Assembly (NCBI RefSeq): GCF_001445655.1
Contig: NZ_LNBE01000003.1
Span: forward strand, 1,222,530-1,286,529
Source of the DNA: Streptomyces roseifaciens
GTDB taxonomy: Bacteria > Actinomycetota > Actinomycetes > Streptomycetales > Streptomycetaceae
Direction: 5' to 3'
Length of the DNA stretch: 64,000 bases
The notes under the pieces were generated by a model. That model ran no database searches, was not told where the DNA came from, and worked only from the letters and a program-made list of their open reading frames with translations. The translations under genes and the position numbers were made by a program. Of the stretch, positions 20,522 through 30,511 are shown piece after piece; position 1 is the first letter of the stretch; every line of letters starts with the position of its first letter.

Positions 20522-21193
20522 CTATTCGGGGGTGGCGTGGGCCAGGCCCGTCCGGTAGGCGATGACGACGAGTTGCGCCCGGTCGCGGGCCTCCAGCTTC
20601 GTCATGGCACGCTGCACGTGGGCGCGGACGGTGAAGGGGCTGAGGAACATCCGCTCGGCGATCTCCTGGTTGGACAGGCCGGTCGCGACCAGAGCCACCA
20701 TCTCGCGTTCGCGCGGGGTGAGCACGGCGAGCCGTTCGGGGAGGTGCGGCGGGGCGTCGTCCGGTGTGGCCAGGAAACGGGCCACCAAGGAGCGGGTCGC
20801 GGCCGGGGACAGAAGAGTGTCGCCGTCGGCGATCGTCCGCACGGCGTCCAGCAGGGCCTCGGCCCCGATGCCCTTGCCGATGAAGCCGCCGGCCCCCGCG
20901 CGCAGCGCCTGAGCGACGTACTCGTCGGTCTCGTACGTGGTGAGGATCAGGATGCGGCTGGCACGCAGTTCCGGATCCGCGCAGATCTCCGACGTGGCGG
21001 TGAGACCGTCCACCTCGGGCATGCGGATGTCCATGATCACCACGTCCGGGCGCAGCTCGCGGGTGAGTCTGACCGCTTCCCTGCCGTCGGCGGCCTCGCC
21101 GACCACGGTGATGTCGTCGGCGGAGTCGAGGAGCAGCCGGAAGGCCTCGCGCAGCAGAGCCTGATCGTCGGCGAGCAGCACCCGGAGCGTCAC
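20522..21193 (-). CDS. NarL/LuxR-family response regulator
   Basis: 223 residues. Receiver domain: acidic pocket LLADDQ, phosphoacceptor Asp in VVIMDIRMPEVDG (about residue 54), Thr in ILTTYETDEYV and the conserved Lys in GFIGKG. The C-terminal LuxR helix-turn-helix is LTPREREMVALVATGLSNQEIAERMFLS followed by TVRAHVQRAMTKL (shown here in parts of one region). The GTG start overlaps the stop of the histidine kinase gene (GTGA). With that kinase it forms a two-component system; the target is unknown, although the adjacent efflux/monooxygenase pair is a candidate. Confidence 0.92.
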   Translation of the reverse strand: MTLRVLLADDQALLREAFRLLLDSADDITVVGEAADGREAVRLTRELRPDVVIMDIRMPEVDGLTATSEICADPELRASRILILTTYETDEYVAQALRAGAGGFIGKGIGAEALLDAVRTIADGDTLLSPAATRSLVARFLATPDDAPPHLPERLAVLTPREREMVALVATGLSNQEIAERMFLSPFTVRAHVQRAMTKLEARDRAQLVVIAYRTGLAHATPE

Positions 21194-22502
21194 GGCGCAC
21201 CCCCGGTCTCTCCGCCGTCCGTCGCTCTGTCGGCCATCCGTCCCTCGTTGGATGTTGCTCCGTCAGTCCTGCGCGTCGTGTCCTTTGCGGGCGGGAGAGG
21301 CAGCTGGGTGGATACGAGGAAGCCGCCTTCCGGGCGGCTGCCCGCGGAGAGGTGTCCCCCGACCGCGGTGGCACGTTCGCGCATTCCGATCAGACCGTAT
21401 CCGGGCGGGCGGTCCGCCGCCGTGGACGCGCTCTGTCCCGTGGGTGCGGTCGGCGCCGTACGGGCGCCTTTCCGTCGTCGGCGACGGTGATGGTCACGTG
21501 ATCGCGGTTCCAGGCGAGGCGCACCCGGGCGCTACCGGTGCCGGCGTGTTTGGTCACGTTGGTCAGGGCCTCCTGGATGATGCGGTAGGCGGTGAGGTCC
21601 ACTCCCGGCGGCAGCGGCCTGGCCGTGCCCTCCTGGTGCACCGACACCTTCAGGCCCGCACGGCTGAAGGACTCCAGGAGCGTGGGAAGCCGGGAGAGCC
21701 CGGGTACCGGTTCGGCGGGCGCGGCCGCGTCCCCGGACTGGCGCAGCAGACCGACTGTGGCCCGCAGTTCGTCGAGCGCGTCGGCGGTGGTCGCGACGAG
21801 CTCGTTCAGGCTCTTGCGGGTCTGCTCCGGGCGGGCGTCGAAGAGGTGGGCGGCGACCGTGGCCTGCGCGTTGGCCAGGGTGATCTGATGGGCCACGAGG
21901 TCGTGCAGTTCCCGGGCGATGCGCACCCGTTCCTCGGCCACTCTCCGGCGCGCCTCGCTGTCCCGGCTCTGCTCGGCACGCCGGGCCCGCTCCTCCACGG
22001 CCGCCAGGTAGGCCCGGCGGTTCTGCACCGAGTGTCCGAGTACGCCGGCGACCAGCGGGAACGCCGCCACCGCTGCCAGCCTGCTCGCGTCCTGCCACGA
22101 GAGGGCCCCGAAGAAGGGAATGGAGGCGACCGGCAGTGCCGCGGAGGTGAGCAACACCGCGCTCGCCGCGCGCCGTTCGTCGCGTGCGGTGAGCGCGTAG
22201 GAGTAGGCGGTGATCACGGCGGGGGCCACGACGAGCGGGCTCAGCAGGAGACCCAGGGGCGGCACCAGCGCGCCGCACGCGGTCGTGGCCGCCATGGTGG
22301 CAAGGGGCGCCCGGTGCCGCAGCGGCAGCACGGCACAGGAGATCACGGCGATGAAGTAGGCGGCAGCAGGCGGCGGTGACAGCGTGCCGTCGACCTGCAC
22401 TACGCCGCCGAGCAGACAGAGCGCGAGCGCCGTCCCGGTGATCACTCCCTCCCGCCACCACGTGCCGCGTGGTGGCGGGCCACCGCCACCCGTGCTCGTC
22501 AT
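21190..22502 (-). pseudogene. NarL-type sensor histidine kinase with a frameshift in the ATPase domain
   Basis: From ATG 22502 (weak ribosome binding site) the protein has about five membrane segments, then a HisKA_3 box ELHDLVAHQITLANAQ with the phosphoacceptor His, and an N box AYRIIQEALTNVTKHAG. At about 21440-21480, after TVADDGKAPV, the frame breaks. The next frame continues properly with PPGYGLIGMRERATAVGGHL and EGGFLVSTQLPLPP to a stop at 21190 that overlaps the response regulator start. One single-base change explains this. If real, the kinase loses its G2 box and should be inactive; a sequencing error is equally possible. Confidence 0.85.
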
Positions 22503-23819
22503 GGCCGGCTCGGTGCCGGCCGACGGGGAAGCCGCGGCCTCGTTGCGTCCGGCTCGGTCGCGAAGGCCGGGACATGCCTGCTCGGTGCCTCGCCCTCGAT
22601 ATCCGCATTCGACAGCACACGGTTCAGGGTACGGGGCAGCCGCCGGGCCCGGTGGGCGAGTACGCCCGCCGGGGTCGACCGCCGGAGCCCGCGCACCGCC
22701 CTCGCTCTGCCGAAGCTCACGCCGCGCGGCGCCGGACCAGCTCAACTGGCTCGTCTGGCCTACGCGGAACGTCTCACCGGAGCGCGGCGCATTCCTACAA
22801 CCAACACACGTTCCCATGACGGCGATCGACGTAGTCCGTCCCCTGAGGCGATGAGCTCAGCGCTCTCCCTCTCACGCGCCGCGGAGAACTCAAGTAGACG
22901 TGGGATAGACCATGTTGCCCATCGGCGGCGGCGCTGATGTACCAGCTCCGTAGAGGCTGAACAACGCTGTACAGCACACGATCCTGTCCTGGTCGCGGAG
23001 GCTGTCGACGGAAGCGTCCAGCATTCCAGGGAGAGGCCAGTGGCCTGGGTGAGCATGCGTCGGCCCTCCCGCCGGGGAGGCCGGGAGGGGCGGCGCAGCC
23101 CTGCCACGGGGCAGCCTCCGGGCGGGGCCTGTGGGGATCCTGCCGAGGAGGGAGGCGGGGATCACCGTTGCTGCAGCATGGCACCATTTCCAGCCATGCA
23201 ATAGGGGTGTGACCGGTTTTCGTCGGAGAGACGGATGGGGTGGTTCTGACCTGACCCTCGACCCCCGGCATGTGATCAACGTCTGGCGCCGCCGCAATGA
23301 CCCGCCCCCGCCCCCGCCGCGTCCCCCTCCGGTCAGCGTCACCCGACGGGAGAGCGGCGACGCGCAACCTGCTCGAGGCCACCGCCCGCCCCACCCGCTA
23401 CGCCGTCTCCCTGCTCCCCGAAGGTCACGTCGACTACCAGCTGGTCGTTGCCACGGTCGAGGACCGTGGGCCAGATCTCCGTCCTGCCGCTCACGTCCCT
23501 CGTCGGGCGCGGCACCCGAGCAGCACCCCGCCGAGGCCGACCGTGACCGGTCCGTCGTCCAGCCCCCGGGGCGAGCAGACGCCCGCCCCGGGACGCACCT
23601 GGCAGACCCAGCCCGTACGTACCGAGGCAGTCGTCGAGGAAGACGCCACGGACCCATCCCCGCCAAACCGGGCCGCCCGCCGTGCGAGCCGCTGCCCGCA
23701 CGCGACGCAAGGCTCATCGACACCAGGCCACTCAGGCAATCGAACCCCGAGAAGGGCCTTGAACAATAGTTGCGACGCCTTCGGGGCTGCCTCATGCCTG
23801 TCTACGGGCTTCAGGTTCC
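22503..23819. other. 1.3-kb gene-poor region with a possible relic
   Basis: No intact gene. On the plus strand, from about 23,355 to 23,470, one frame reads RNLLEATARPTRYAVSLLPE followed by GHVDYQLVVATVEDRG, which has the composition of a real protein and may be a remnant of a small plasmid- or phage-type gene. It soon becomes Pro/Arg-rich. Long open frames elsewhere on both strands have the skewed composition of GC-rich shadows. A run of C/T sequence near 23,300 and short hairpins occur, but no regulatory element is recognised. Confidence 0.35.
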
Positions 23820-24188
23820 TCAGCACCACTTGGTGGGTGCGGGCGAGCCGTCAATGGGGAACGTGACGTTGCCGCTGTACACCCAGCCGGCCCAGTCGGA
23901 GGAGTAGTACCACAGATTTCCAAGGGAATTTACGTAGCGGCAGGTGGCAACTGCCCAGCCCTGGTTGGGCGTCTTGTACCCCGAGCACTCCGCATAGGGA
24001 CCGGTACGGAAGTATGCACCCGCCTTGTAATGCATGCTGACGGGTCCCGTGACCTGATCGCCGTTCCAGCCGCAGCGAGCCGCTTGCTGGGGTGCGGAAG
24101 CGGGTGCCGCGGAGACAGTCGTAGTCAGCGCGGTGAAAGTGAGGCCGACGACGAGGGCTGCGGCGGACAAGGACCGAGATACGCGCAT
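23820..24188 (-). CDS. Small secreted protein (SH3-like, Cys-rich)
   Basis: 122 residues. The N-terminus is a clear Sec signal peptide: MRVSRSLSAAALVVGLTF followed by Ala-rich sequence and a likely cleavage site after ASA or APASA near residue 31. The mature part of about 90 residues has four Cys (ARCGW, AECSG, ATCRY, TKWC at the very end), a Trp/Tyr-rich core (NLWYYSSDWAGWVYSG) and the pattern of a bacterial SH3-like or small inhibitor-like domain. The C-terminal Cys suggests a disulphide closing the fold. ATG follows an AGAAGGGG ribosome binding site. Function unknown; it stands alone. Confidence 0.8.
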   Translation of the reverse strand: MRVSRSLSAAALVVGLTFTALTTTVSAAPASAPQQAARCGWNGDQVTGPVSMHYKAGAYFRTGPYAECSGYKTPNQGWAVATCRYVNSLGNLWYYSSDWAGWVYSGNVTFPIDGSPAPTKWC

Positions 24189-24953
24189 GAGTTACCCCTT
24201 CTCACCTGAATCTGGGGCGCCTGAGACAGCAAGGTCTGCAGGCGGTCGGTCGACTCGACTATCGGTGGCTTCGGACCACCTGTCAGCCCTCGGCAAAAGG
24301 AATGACCGGAAAGGTACGCGACGTCCAAGAGTGCGCCCTGGAAGCTCCATGTCGCGGCCGGTCAGAGAGCACACAGAAGGCGATCTCAGCGCCGCACTCG
24401 CCGCGACGCAAACCTCGGACTCTCCTCGGCCCAGAACGTTCCTCAGGAGTGAATTCGGCCATCTGCGACGTCGCCAACGGTGTGTGGCCCGACGGCACCG
24501 CATGCATCCGCTGGCGCGGCCCCCCCGGCTCTCAACCGTCCACTGGGACAGCCTCGCCGACGCCGACGCCGACGCCGAGGCCGTCCACGGACACGGCGGA
24601 GCCGCCCGCATCATCTGAACGCACACCCGCGCAACATGTAAACAGCCCGCGGCTGGACTCAAACTGAGCCCGTGATCCGTGACCTCTACTGCCAATGTGG
24701 CTCGAAGGGCAGGGACGCCCCAAGCACCGCAGCCAGGCTGGCGAGTCTCCGCCCGACAGTCCGAACTCGGACTAGGTCGGCCCTACCTGGGCGTGCAGAT
24801 GCGGCGCATGGGCCTCGCGGCCGCGCTTCCCCGGAATCGGATCCGAGGTGGGGTGGTCGGGTGACATGACCGAGCTCTTCTCTCCTGGCGTCGTCGGAGG
24901 GCCTGGGGCGAGGGGGTCTGAGTGCGGTCCTGATACTGCTCGGCGAACCACAC
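24189..24953. other. Gene-poor stretch
   Basis: 765 bases without a convincing gene. A short imperfect tandem repeat of GACGCC occurs near 24,555-24,580. The part next to 24,188 should contain the promoter of the secreted-protein gene. Open frames here show Ser/Arg-rich or Pro-rich translations typical of shadow frames. Confidence 0.35.
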
Positions 24954-25740
24954 TCAGAGGGCGAAGAAGAAGGTCGTCACGACCGTATCGGCAGACAGGA
25001 TGCCCAAGTCGTCGACGGCGGCAAGCCGGTACGTCAGCCAAGGCACGGTCCCGGGCGGCCACTGGGGGAGGAGCTTGCCCGGCCGGTCCGGAGCCGGCAC
25101 CGGCCGGCTTCCCCAGTGGTCGAAGACGTGAACGTCCCGTACCACTCCACCGGACGCAATGCGGACACCGACGAAGTCGATGGCGCGGCTGGCGCGGCTG
25201 GCGAGGTGGCAGTCGGATGTCGCTCCCGTTCCACTGATGCCGGAATGGCGGACTTCGCTGACGTTCCACTCCGAAGACAGGAAACCGCGCGAGCCGTACC
25301 AGTCCTGCGGCGTGCCGGATATCCAGGAGGGCGAGAGCGGCCACAGAGGAGCCGACGGCAAGGTCACGCACCGCGGGTTTGGGTGTGAATCGGAAGGTCA
25401 CGCCCGCGATGGTGGGCTTCAACGTGAAAGGGGAACAGGGGAGGGCGCCGTCACCCCGCCAGCCGCGTCCAGGGCCAGTGGAGGCGACATCACGACATCG
25501 CCCGACAGATGATGACCGGCAAGTTCCCGGTAGGCCATCTCCGGAGTCAACGCACGCACCAGAGGCGGCGACGGTCCGAAGAGCACAACGGAGGGCAGCA
25601 TCAGAGGCTGTCCCGCCACGAAGGCTGCAGCCTGCTCCGCCGGCCATCGGGTACCTGCCGCGAGGACGCACTGCCCGTCGACTACCGCAGTATCGTGTCG
25701 CTCCCCGTGAGCCCGAGAGGGATCCAGGTTTCGCCGAGGT
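24954..25740 (-). pseudogene. Decayed gene of unknown function
   Basis: Three minus-strand frames take turns in looking like protein: GETWIPLGLTGSDTIL and AAAFVAGQPLMLPSVVLFG (about 25,740-25,430), then FTLKPTIAGVTFRFTPKPAV and GSSVAALALLD (about 25,430-25,330), and finally EVRHSGISGTGATSDCHLAS, DFVGVRIASGGVVRDVHVFD and LGILSADTVVTTFFFAL to a stop at 24,954. At least two frameshifts are needed to join them into a protein of roughly 260 residues. The ending is intact and hydrophobic. I do not recognise the family; no signal peptide or catalytic motif stands out. Confidence 0.45.
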
Positions 25741-25888
25741 TCTGATGGCGTGCCGCAGACCGTCGCGAGCCTTCTGCTCGCGTCCTTCTTGGCATGGATC
25801 TCGATCAGTACGGTTACTACGTTGAACTCTGTGGTCGTGTGTCTCCCCTGTCAGAATCTCGTCCCTGTGCGGGAGCAAGCGTTGCGGG

Positions 25889-26552
25889 TCAGAGGGGCGC
25901 TGCTCGGGGAATCAACTCCGCTGCCCGCTCGGCAGCGGCCGGATCGTGGATCGTCGTGAGATCGAGTAGCGAAATACCCAGGTTCGCGTACTGTTCTGCG
26001 GCCGCGAGGAATACGTCGTGATCGTCGATGGGTTCGATGTAGGTGGCCGTCTTGCGGATCGTGTCGTAATCGCGGCCCTCCGCGTCGCAGTGCCTGCGCA
26101 GCACGTCGAGCTTGTGCGCGACATGTTCGGGGCCGGCCGCGTACAGATTGCAGGCGTCGGCGTATCGCGCCACCAACCGCAGCGTTCGGCGCTCGCCGTC
26201 GCCGCCGATCAGGATGTCCGGCCGAGGCCGGGTCAGCGGTGCCGGCACACACAGGGTTTCGTCCAGCTGGTAGTGCTCGCCGTGGAACGGTCCGTTGTCC
26301 TCACCCCACATCTGCAGGCAGATCCGCAGGGTTTCCTCCAACCGGTCGAACCGTTCGCCGAGCGGGACCACCGGTACCCCCAGTCCGCGTTGCTCGCGCT
26401 CGTACCACGACGCGCCGATCCCCAACTGCGCGCGGCCACCCGAGAGCACATCCAGGGTGGCCACGATCTTCGCGAGCAGTCCCGGATGCCGATACACGAC
26501 GCCGGTCACCAAGGTCGCCAACCGCTCTCCAGAAATGCAGGCTCAGATCCAT
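25889..26552 (-). pseudogene. F420-dependent LLM-class oxidoreductase with an internal deletion
   Basis: A start at 26552 gives MDLSLHFWR, a typical opening, but the frame then breaks. The following frame continues from LATLVTGVVYRHPGLLAKI through LDVLSGGRAQLGIGASWYE, a signature of TIGR03560-like F420-dependent luciferase-like enzymes, then RPRPDILIGGDGERRTLRLV to a stop at 25889. A family member has about 300 residues; here about 80 residues of the N-terminal barrel (including active-site loops) are missing between MDLSLHFWR and LATLVTG. The 210-residue remainder could be translated from an internal TTG, but would lack part of the cofactor pocket. Confidence 0.75.
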
Positions 26553-26595
26553 GACGTCGCTCCCCTCGCGAGTCGGTGTACCTCGACGTTGGTGC

Positions 26596-26940
26596 TCAAC
26601 CGACGATCGCGGTTTCGGTGGTGAAGAGGAAGCGGGTCAGGTCGCGGTCGAGGAACTTCTCCTCGTCGGCGGCGATGGTCGTGGTGAAGATGTCGGAGGT
26701 GAACCAGCGGGTGGCGTCGGCAATGTCGTCGAACCAGACCTCGACGACGCCGTCGTAGTAGGTGCTGCGCAGGCCGGGGATCTCGTCGTCGGTGGGTAGG
26801 AGCAGGACATGGCGCCGGACCGGTATCGCTCCGTCCGTCACGCTCGCGATCAGCGGCAGGTGTTTGTGCGTCCAGTGCTCCACGAACTCCTCGTGGGTGA
26901 GGTCCGCGCGCCGGGTCAGGAAGATGCTGATCTTGATCAC
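26596..26940 (-). CDS. EthD-domain protein (dimeric alpha-beta barrel)
   Basis: 114 residues with MIKISIFLTRRADLTHEEFVEHW-type opening (quoted in part: MIKISIFLTRR, LTHEEFVEHWTHKHLPL), which is diagnostic for the EthD/ABM-like fold: a strand, then a helix with the E-F-x-x-H-W motif and an H-x-P-L turn. A VVEVWFDDIADATRWF block forms the second half. The ATG has a GAGGAG site 9 nt upstream. Family members degrade small ethers or cyclise polyketides, but most are uncharacterised. It lies 44 bases upstream of the damaged F420 oxidoreductase on the same strand, so the two were probably one operon. Confidence 0.8.
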   Translation of the reverse strand: MIKISIFLTRRADLTHEEFVEHWTHKHLPLIASVTDGAIPVRRHVLLLPTDDEIPGLRSTYYDGVVEVWFDDIADATRWFTSDIFTTTIAADEEKFLDRDLTRFLFTTETAIVG

Positions 26941-27287
26941 GGGGACTCCTCAAGGCAGGTTCGACTTTCCTGAGTAACTCCTATGCTATCCACGTGCCTT
27001 GAACCGCGGCCGGGGCGATGGAGTGGAGCCCGAGACGCAAGGCCGCCCGGTCGGGAAGGTGCCCGTCGCATTACCCATTGAGACCCGTGCATCGTGAATT
27101 TCGCAGGTCACGGGGCTGGTGTGAGGGGTGGGCGGGATGCGCGCTGGTCGTGGGCCGGCGTGCATGGTGAAGATCATCCGGCTTGCCGGCGGGGGGCTGT
27201 TCTCGGGTTCTGCCGCGCCCGCCGCGACGGGGCTCCTACGGTCCGTCACCGGGCCGGTACGCCGGGAGAACGTGGGAGGCCACGGGG
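26941..27287. other. Intergenic region
   Basis: 347 bases between the minus-strand EthD gene and the plus-strand fragment at 27288. An AT-richer patch at 26,965-26,990 probably holds the EthD-gene promoter (TTCCTGAGTAACTCCTATGC on the plus strand). A GGGAGG site just before 27288 belongs to the downstream fragment. Nothing else is recognised. Confidence 0.4.
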
Positions 27288-27600
27288 ATGCAGGAGTGGG
27301 AGCGGATCACGGCTCGCGGGAGTGAACTGGACGCGCTGGCCGAGGAGTTGACCAAAGTAGGTCGAGGAGGTCGGCCTTCGCGGGCGGCCAGGCCGAGCGC
27401 GAGGAACTGGTGATCGCCGAGCGGGTCCTGAACCGGCTGGCCGAGCGACCGGGGCCGAGGCCGAGGCCGCCGCGGTCGCCGCTCCGTCCCCGATCCAGGT
27501 CAGGGGCGTCGGCGAGAAACTGGGCCTGGAGACGGCTGTCCGCGGCAAGCTGGAGCCGCTGCGCGCGAAGCTGACCAGGCTCGCCGAGCTGATCCGCGGC
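27288..27600 (+). pseudogene. Streptomyces conserved hypothetical protein, frameshifted and truncated
   Basis: ATG at 27288 opens MQEWERITARGSELDALAEE, the beginning of a conserved Streptomyces protein with an N-terminal coiled coil and a C-terminal winged-helix-like part. The frame is lost near 27,350. Later pieces (EREELVIAERVLNRLAER near 27,400 and LGLETAVRGKLEPLRAKLTR near 27,530) appear in other frames, and the middle of the protein is shortened. At about 27,600 the text changes into transposase sequence, so the C-terminus is lost. Recognition is from memory of the family and would need a database check. Confidence 0.55.
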
Positions 27601-28331
27601 CACCTGAAGAAGATCGACTCACGGTGGCGGGCCCTGTCTCCGGGGCAGATCGCCACTCTCCTGCCGGCAGTCCTGCGCTGTGACCAGCGGCCGGGCGACC
27701 TGGCCGGCGGCAACGGAATACACCGCACCACCGTCACCCGGTGGGTGCGCGAAGTCGTCGGCCTGCTGGCCGCCCGCGCCCCACGCCTGGACCGCGCGCT
27801 GAAGAAGATCGCCCGAAAGGGCGGCGGGATCGTCCTCCTGGACGGCACCCTGATTCGCACCCGGCGACGCACCGGGAAGGAGAACCGGAAGGACTACTCC
27901 GGCAAGAGTAATTCCAAGGCCTGCTCGTGATCGCGCTCACCGACGACCGCGGCCGACTGCTCCGGGTCTCCGCAGCCCGGCCCGGACGGACCTCGGAGAT
28001 CACCGCCTGCCGACACGACCAGCTCACCGCCAAGCTGCGGGCGGCCAAGCTCGGAGCCAGCGCCGACCTGGGGTTCGTCGGACTGGGCGACAGCGATCCC
28101 GACGCCGACCCGTACGTGATCATCGGCTACAAGGCCACCCGGAACCGGCCCTTGACCCGCGTTCAGAAACTCTCCGACAAGGCCCTCGCCGCCGTTCAGG
28201 CCCCGGCCGAGCACAGCTTCGCCCACCTGAAGAACTGGCGGGTCCTCGGCAAGGTCCGCACCGACCCAAAGCGGGCGACCAACCTGCTCAGGGCCCTGCT
28301 GGTCCTGACGAACCGCGAAGTTGCCCGGTGA
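27601..28331 (+). mobile_element. IS5-like transposase remnant with frameshift
   Basis: The first part has a helix-turn-helix region (GIHRTTVTRWVREVVGLLA) and KGGGIVLLDGTLIRTRRRTG, which carries the first catalytic Asp of a DDE enzyme. After a frameshift near 27,915 the second frame continues LVIALTDDRGRLLRVSAARP, then GASADLGFVGLGD with the second Asp region and PAEHSFAHLKNWRVLG with the catalytic Glu, ending at 28331. The order and spacing fit DDE_Tnp_4/IS5-type transposases. The N-terminus is fused to the truncated gene at 27288, and no terminal inverted repeats were found, so the element is dead. Confidence 0.75.
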
Positions 28332-29209
28332 CCGGTGATCTACACCGAATCCATCCGTCGAAGAGGCGATCGCCTTGGCCGAAGCCGACCCACGCCCCTG
28401 GACCGACCCCCGAATCGTCAAGGCCGACCTCCTCGACATCATCACCGGCCATCCCGACGCCGACGCCGCTGAACTGCGAGCCCTCGGCACGATCAGGGCA
28501 CGTGAGGAACTGTGCGGGGTCCTGGTCCGGCAGGGGCAGGCGGCCGAGGCGATCGCCGTCCACCCCACGGCGGCCGACAGCGAGCCGCCAAACCAAAGCC
28601 CGAGCCCGTCCCTCTGGGCGAGAACGGGTACGCCTTGGAGTCCCCCTTCCAGGGTGTGCGTCACCGTCAGAGCCGCGGTCCGGGAGGGCAGACGTGCGGA
28701 AGCGTCCGCCAGGTCGATCGTCGATCCCGGCGGTGTCCGGGTCGGCGTCACACAACACCGGCACCAAGCCCTGCGGCACAGCCTCCGTTGTCGACGTCCT
28801 GCTGATCACCATGGTCGGTCGGCTCTGCGGCGTCTCGCTGCCCGCCTCGCGTCGCACACCGGCGAGGCCGATCCGCGCTGGTCCGGCCGGCACACTACCG
28901 ACCCGTAGGATCCCGCCTGGCTCGGCGACTTCCTCCTGGCCCCACCTGAAGAACCCGCCATGGAGGGGGTCGCATGACCGGATGCCACGGACCGGCCGGG
29001 TCCTGCGTGCCGGGCCGGGCAGCGCCGTCAAAGAATGGGCGTGGCCGCGGTGTAAGCACCGGTCCTCGGGCTTGCTGAGTGCTGGTCTTTCAATCGGGCA
29101 AGAGGCCGGGTTTGCGCCCCTGGAGGACATCGACACAACGCCTGAATTAGCCGATTTCACGTCGTTTGGCGATAGCTTCACGCCCATCCGAACAGAAGCG
29201 GAGAGGTCA
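28332..29209. other. Region with gene fragments
   Basis: Bases 28,370-28,580 on the plus strand read like the start of a helical repeat protein (ADPRPWTDPRIVKADLLDII, ELRALGTIRAREELCGVL, GQAAEAIAVHPTAAD) and then lose sense, so this is probably a truncated gene. From 28,600 to 29,080 no frame is convincing, apart from DFLLAPPEEPAMEGVA near 28,930-28,976. GAGAGG at 29,201 is the ribosome binding site of the next gene. Confidence 0.4.
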
Positions 29210-29977
29210 GTGAAGCGGAGAGCCGCGTCCATCTGGTTCACCCCCGCCCTGCGTACACTCACGGCTCTCCTGGGCGCGGCGTCATTCGGCGCAGGGGCGC
29301 TTGCGGTCTTTGTGACCCAGAACGGGACCGGCTCGGCGGCGCTGATCGTATTCGGGGGTGTCCTGGTTCTCCTCGCTCTGCTCGGCAGCCGCATCGAGAG
29401 CCTGGACTTCGGAGGGGCTACGTTGAGGATGCGGGCCGACGCAGCGGAGAGGTTTGCCATGGCGGAGGAGTCCGAGCGCCAGGGAGACATCGCCACGGCC
29501 AACGAGCTGCGTGCAGAGGCGCGGACCCTGATGGACGCTGCACGGCCTATCGCCACCGACTATGGCTCAGTACGCCGCTCGATGCGCCCCGGTGCCTCGC
29601 GCCTCCGGGCGTTGGAAGAGGTCGTTGCTCGTGCGCGCCGCTTGGCACAAGAGCAGTCATTCGAGCCGGCCGAGGTCTCGCGCTGGTTGCGGGAGGGCAC
29701 GGACGAGGAGCGCATCACCGCCTTGGCCATGATGCAGGCCAGCCCCGAACTGTGGAACTTCGAAGCCACCCTCGCCGCCATCACCCACTCGCACACCCCC
29801 TTTGAGCAGTACCACGCCTTGCGGCTCGCGGCGCAAATGGTCGATGTGCTCGACGCGGGCCAGGCCAGGAGGCTCGCCGAAGCGGTAGAAGCGCAGCGCT
29901 TCGGGCCGGACGCGGACCGCAAGCTGCTGGGCGAGGAGATTGTGAGAAAGGTGCGCAGGTGCTCGCACGAGCGGTGA
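29210..29977 (+). CDS. Membrane protein of unknown function with helical cytoplasmic domain
   Basis: 255 residues from the GTG at 29210, chosen because GAGAGG lies 4 nt upstream and the preceding residues are non-conserved; the frame is open further upstream. Two adjacent membrane segments are visible (LRTLTALLGAASFGAGALAV and SAALIVFGGVLVLLALLGS), connected by a short polar loop. The remaining 190 residues are soluble, charged and helical, with an Ala/Glu/Arg-rich coiled-coil-like part (AERFAMAEESERQGDIATAN, LRALEEVVARARRLAQEQ) and HEAT-like helices at the end. Both hairpin ends should face the cytoplasm. No family is recognised. It resembles orphan proteins of defence or stress islands, but no partner gene is adjacent. 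Confidence 0.65.
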   Translation: MKRRAASIWFTPALRTLTALLGAASFGAGALAVFVTQNGTGSAALIVFGGVLVLLALLGSRIESLDFGGATLRMRADAAERFAMAEESERQGDIATANELRAEARTLMDAARPIATDYGSVRRSMRPGASRLRALEEVVARARRLAQEQSFEPAEVSRWLREGTDEERITALAMMQASPELWNFEATLAAITHSHTPFEQYHALRLAAQMVDVLDAGQARRLAEAVEAQRFGPDADRKLLGEEIVRKVRRCSHER

Positions 29978-30125
29978 CAGCCCTGCTGTTCCGCGTCCGC
30001 ATAAGCTGACAGGCTCGGTACCAGGGCCAAACGGCGTTGTACGAATGCTAAGGACATACGGGTCCTCCGCGTGAATCCTCGAACACTACGGTGAAGCACA
30101 CTGTGATCGAGGCGAAGGAACAGCT

Positions 30126-30511
30126 GTGGCGTTCGGAAGGAACAAGTGGTCCGGGACGGCCAGGGTCTGCTGATCGGGGCGGTCCGCCATGTCGCCCCGT
30201 CGAAGCGCTTCTTCAAGCACACGTGGCGTATCGATCAGCCCGGACAGCCGGAGATCGCAGGCCGCAGCGAGCGGGCGACCAGCGACCCCAAGGAACTGGC
30301 CGGGCTCGGCGCCACCAAGGTCGTATTGGCCGCCTTCCAGGCTGTCGCGGACCTGGGCGCGGAGGGCGGTGACCAGCGCTCGAAGCCGCGGACCCTGGAA
30401 TGGAAGGCCGACGGAAAGCTGGTCATGACCTCCGAGGGCAGTCAGTCGGTCACGATCAAAGCCGACTGGCTCGACCGCCGCCTCGCCTTCGCCCTCCTCG
30501 GCGATCGGTGA
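30126..30511 (+). pseudogene. Hypothetical protein with N-terminal frameshift
   Basis: A GTG at 30126 has GAAGGA upstream and begins MAFGRNKW, then the frame shifts by one base near 30146 into VRDGQGLLIGAVRHVAPSKR. That reads on through FFKHTWRIDQPGQPEIAG, ATKVVLAAFQAVADLGAEGG and LVMTSEGSQSVTIKADWLDR to the stop at 30511. Adding one base restores a protein of about 128 residues. The internal GTG at 30146 could also serve as a start and give 121 residues without any frameshift. The beta-rich pattern resembles a tubby-like or LURP-one-like fold, but this is a guess. Confidence 0.5.

Noticed and set aside
22890..23795. Minus-strand 301-residue frame in the gene-poor region
   Set aside because: Arg/Gly/Pro-rich with no motif, ribosome binding site or family resemblance.
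24772..25878. 368-residue minus-strand protein spanning 24,772-25,878
   Set aside because: Only about 30 residues in the middle are protein-like; sensible sequence moves among three frames, so a decayed gene is the better reading.
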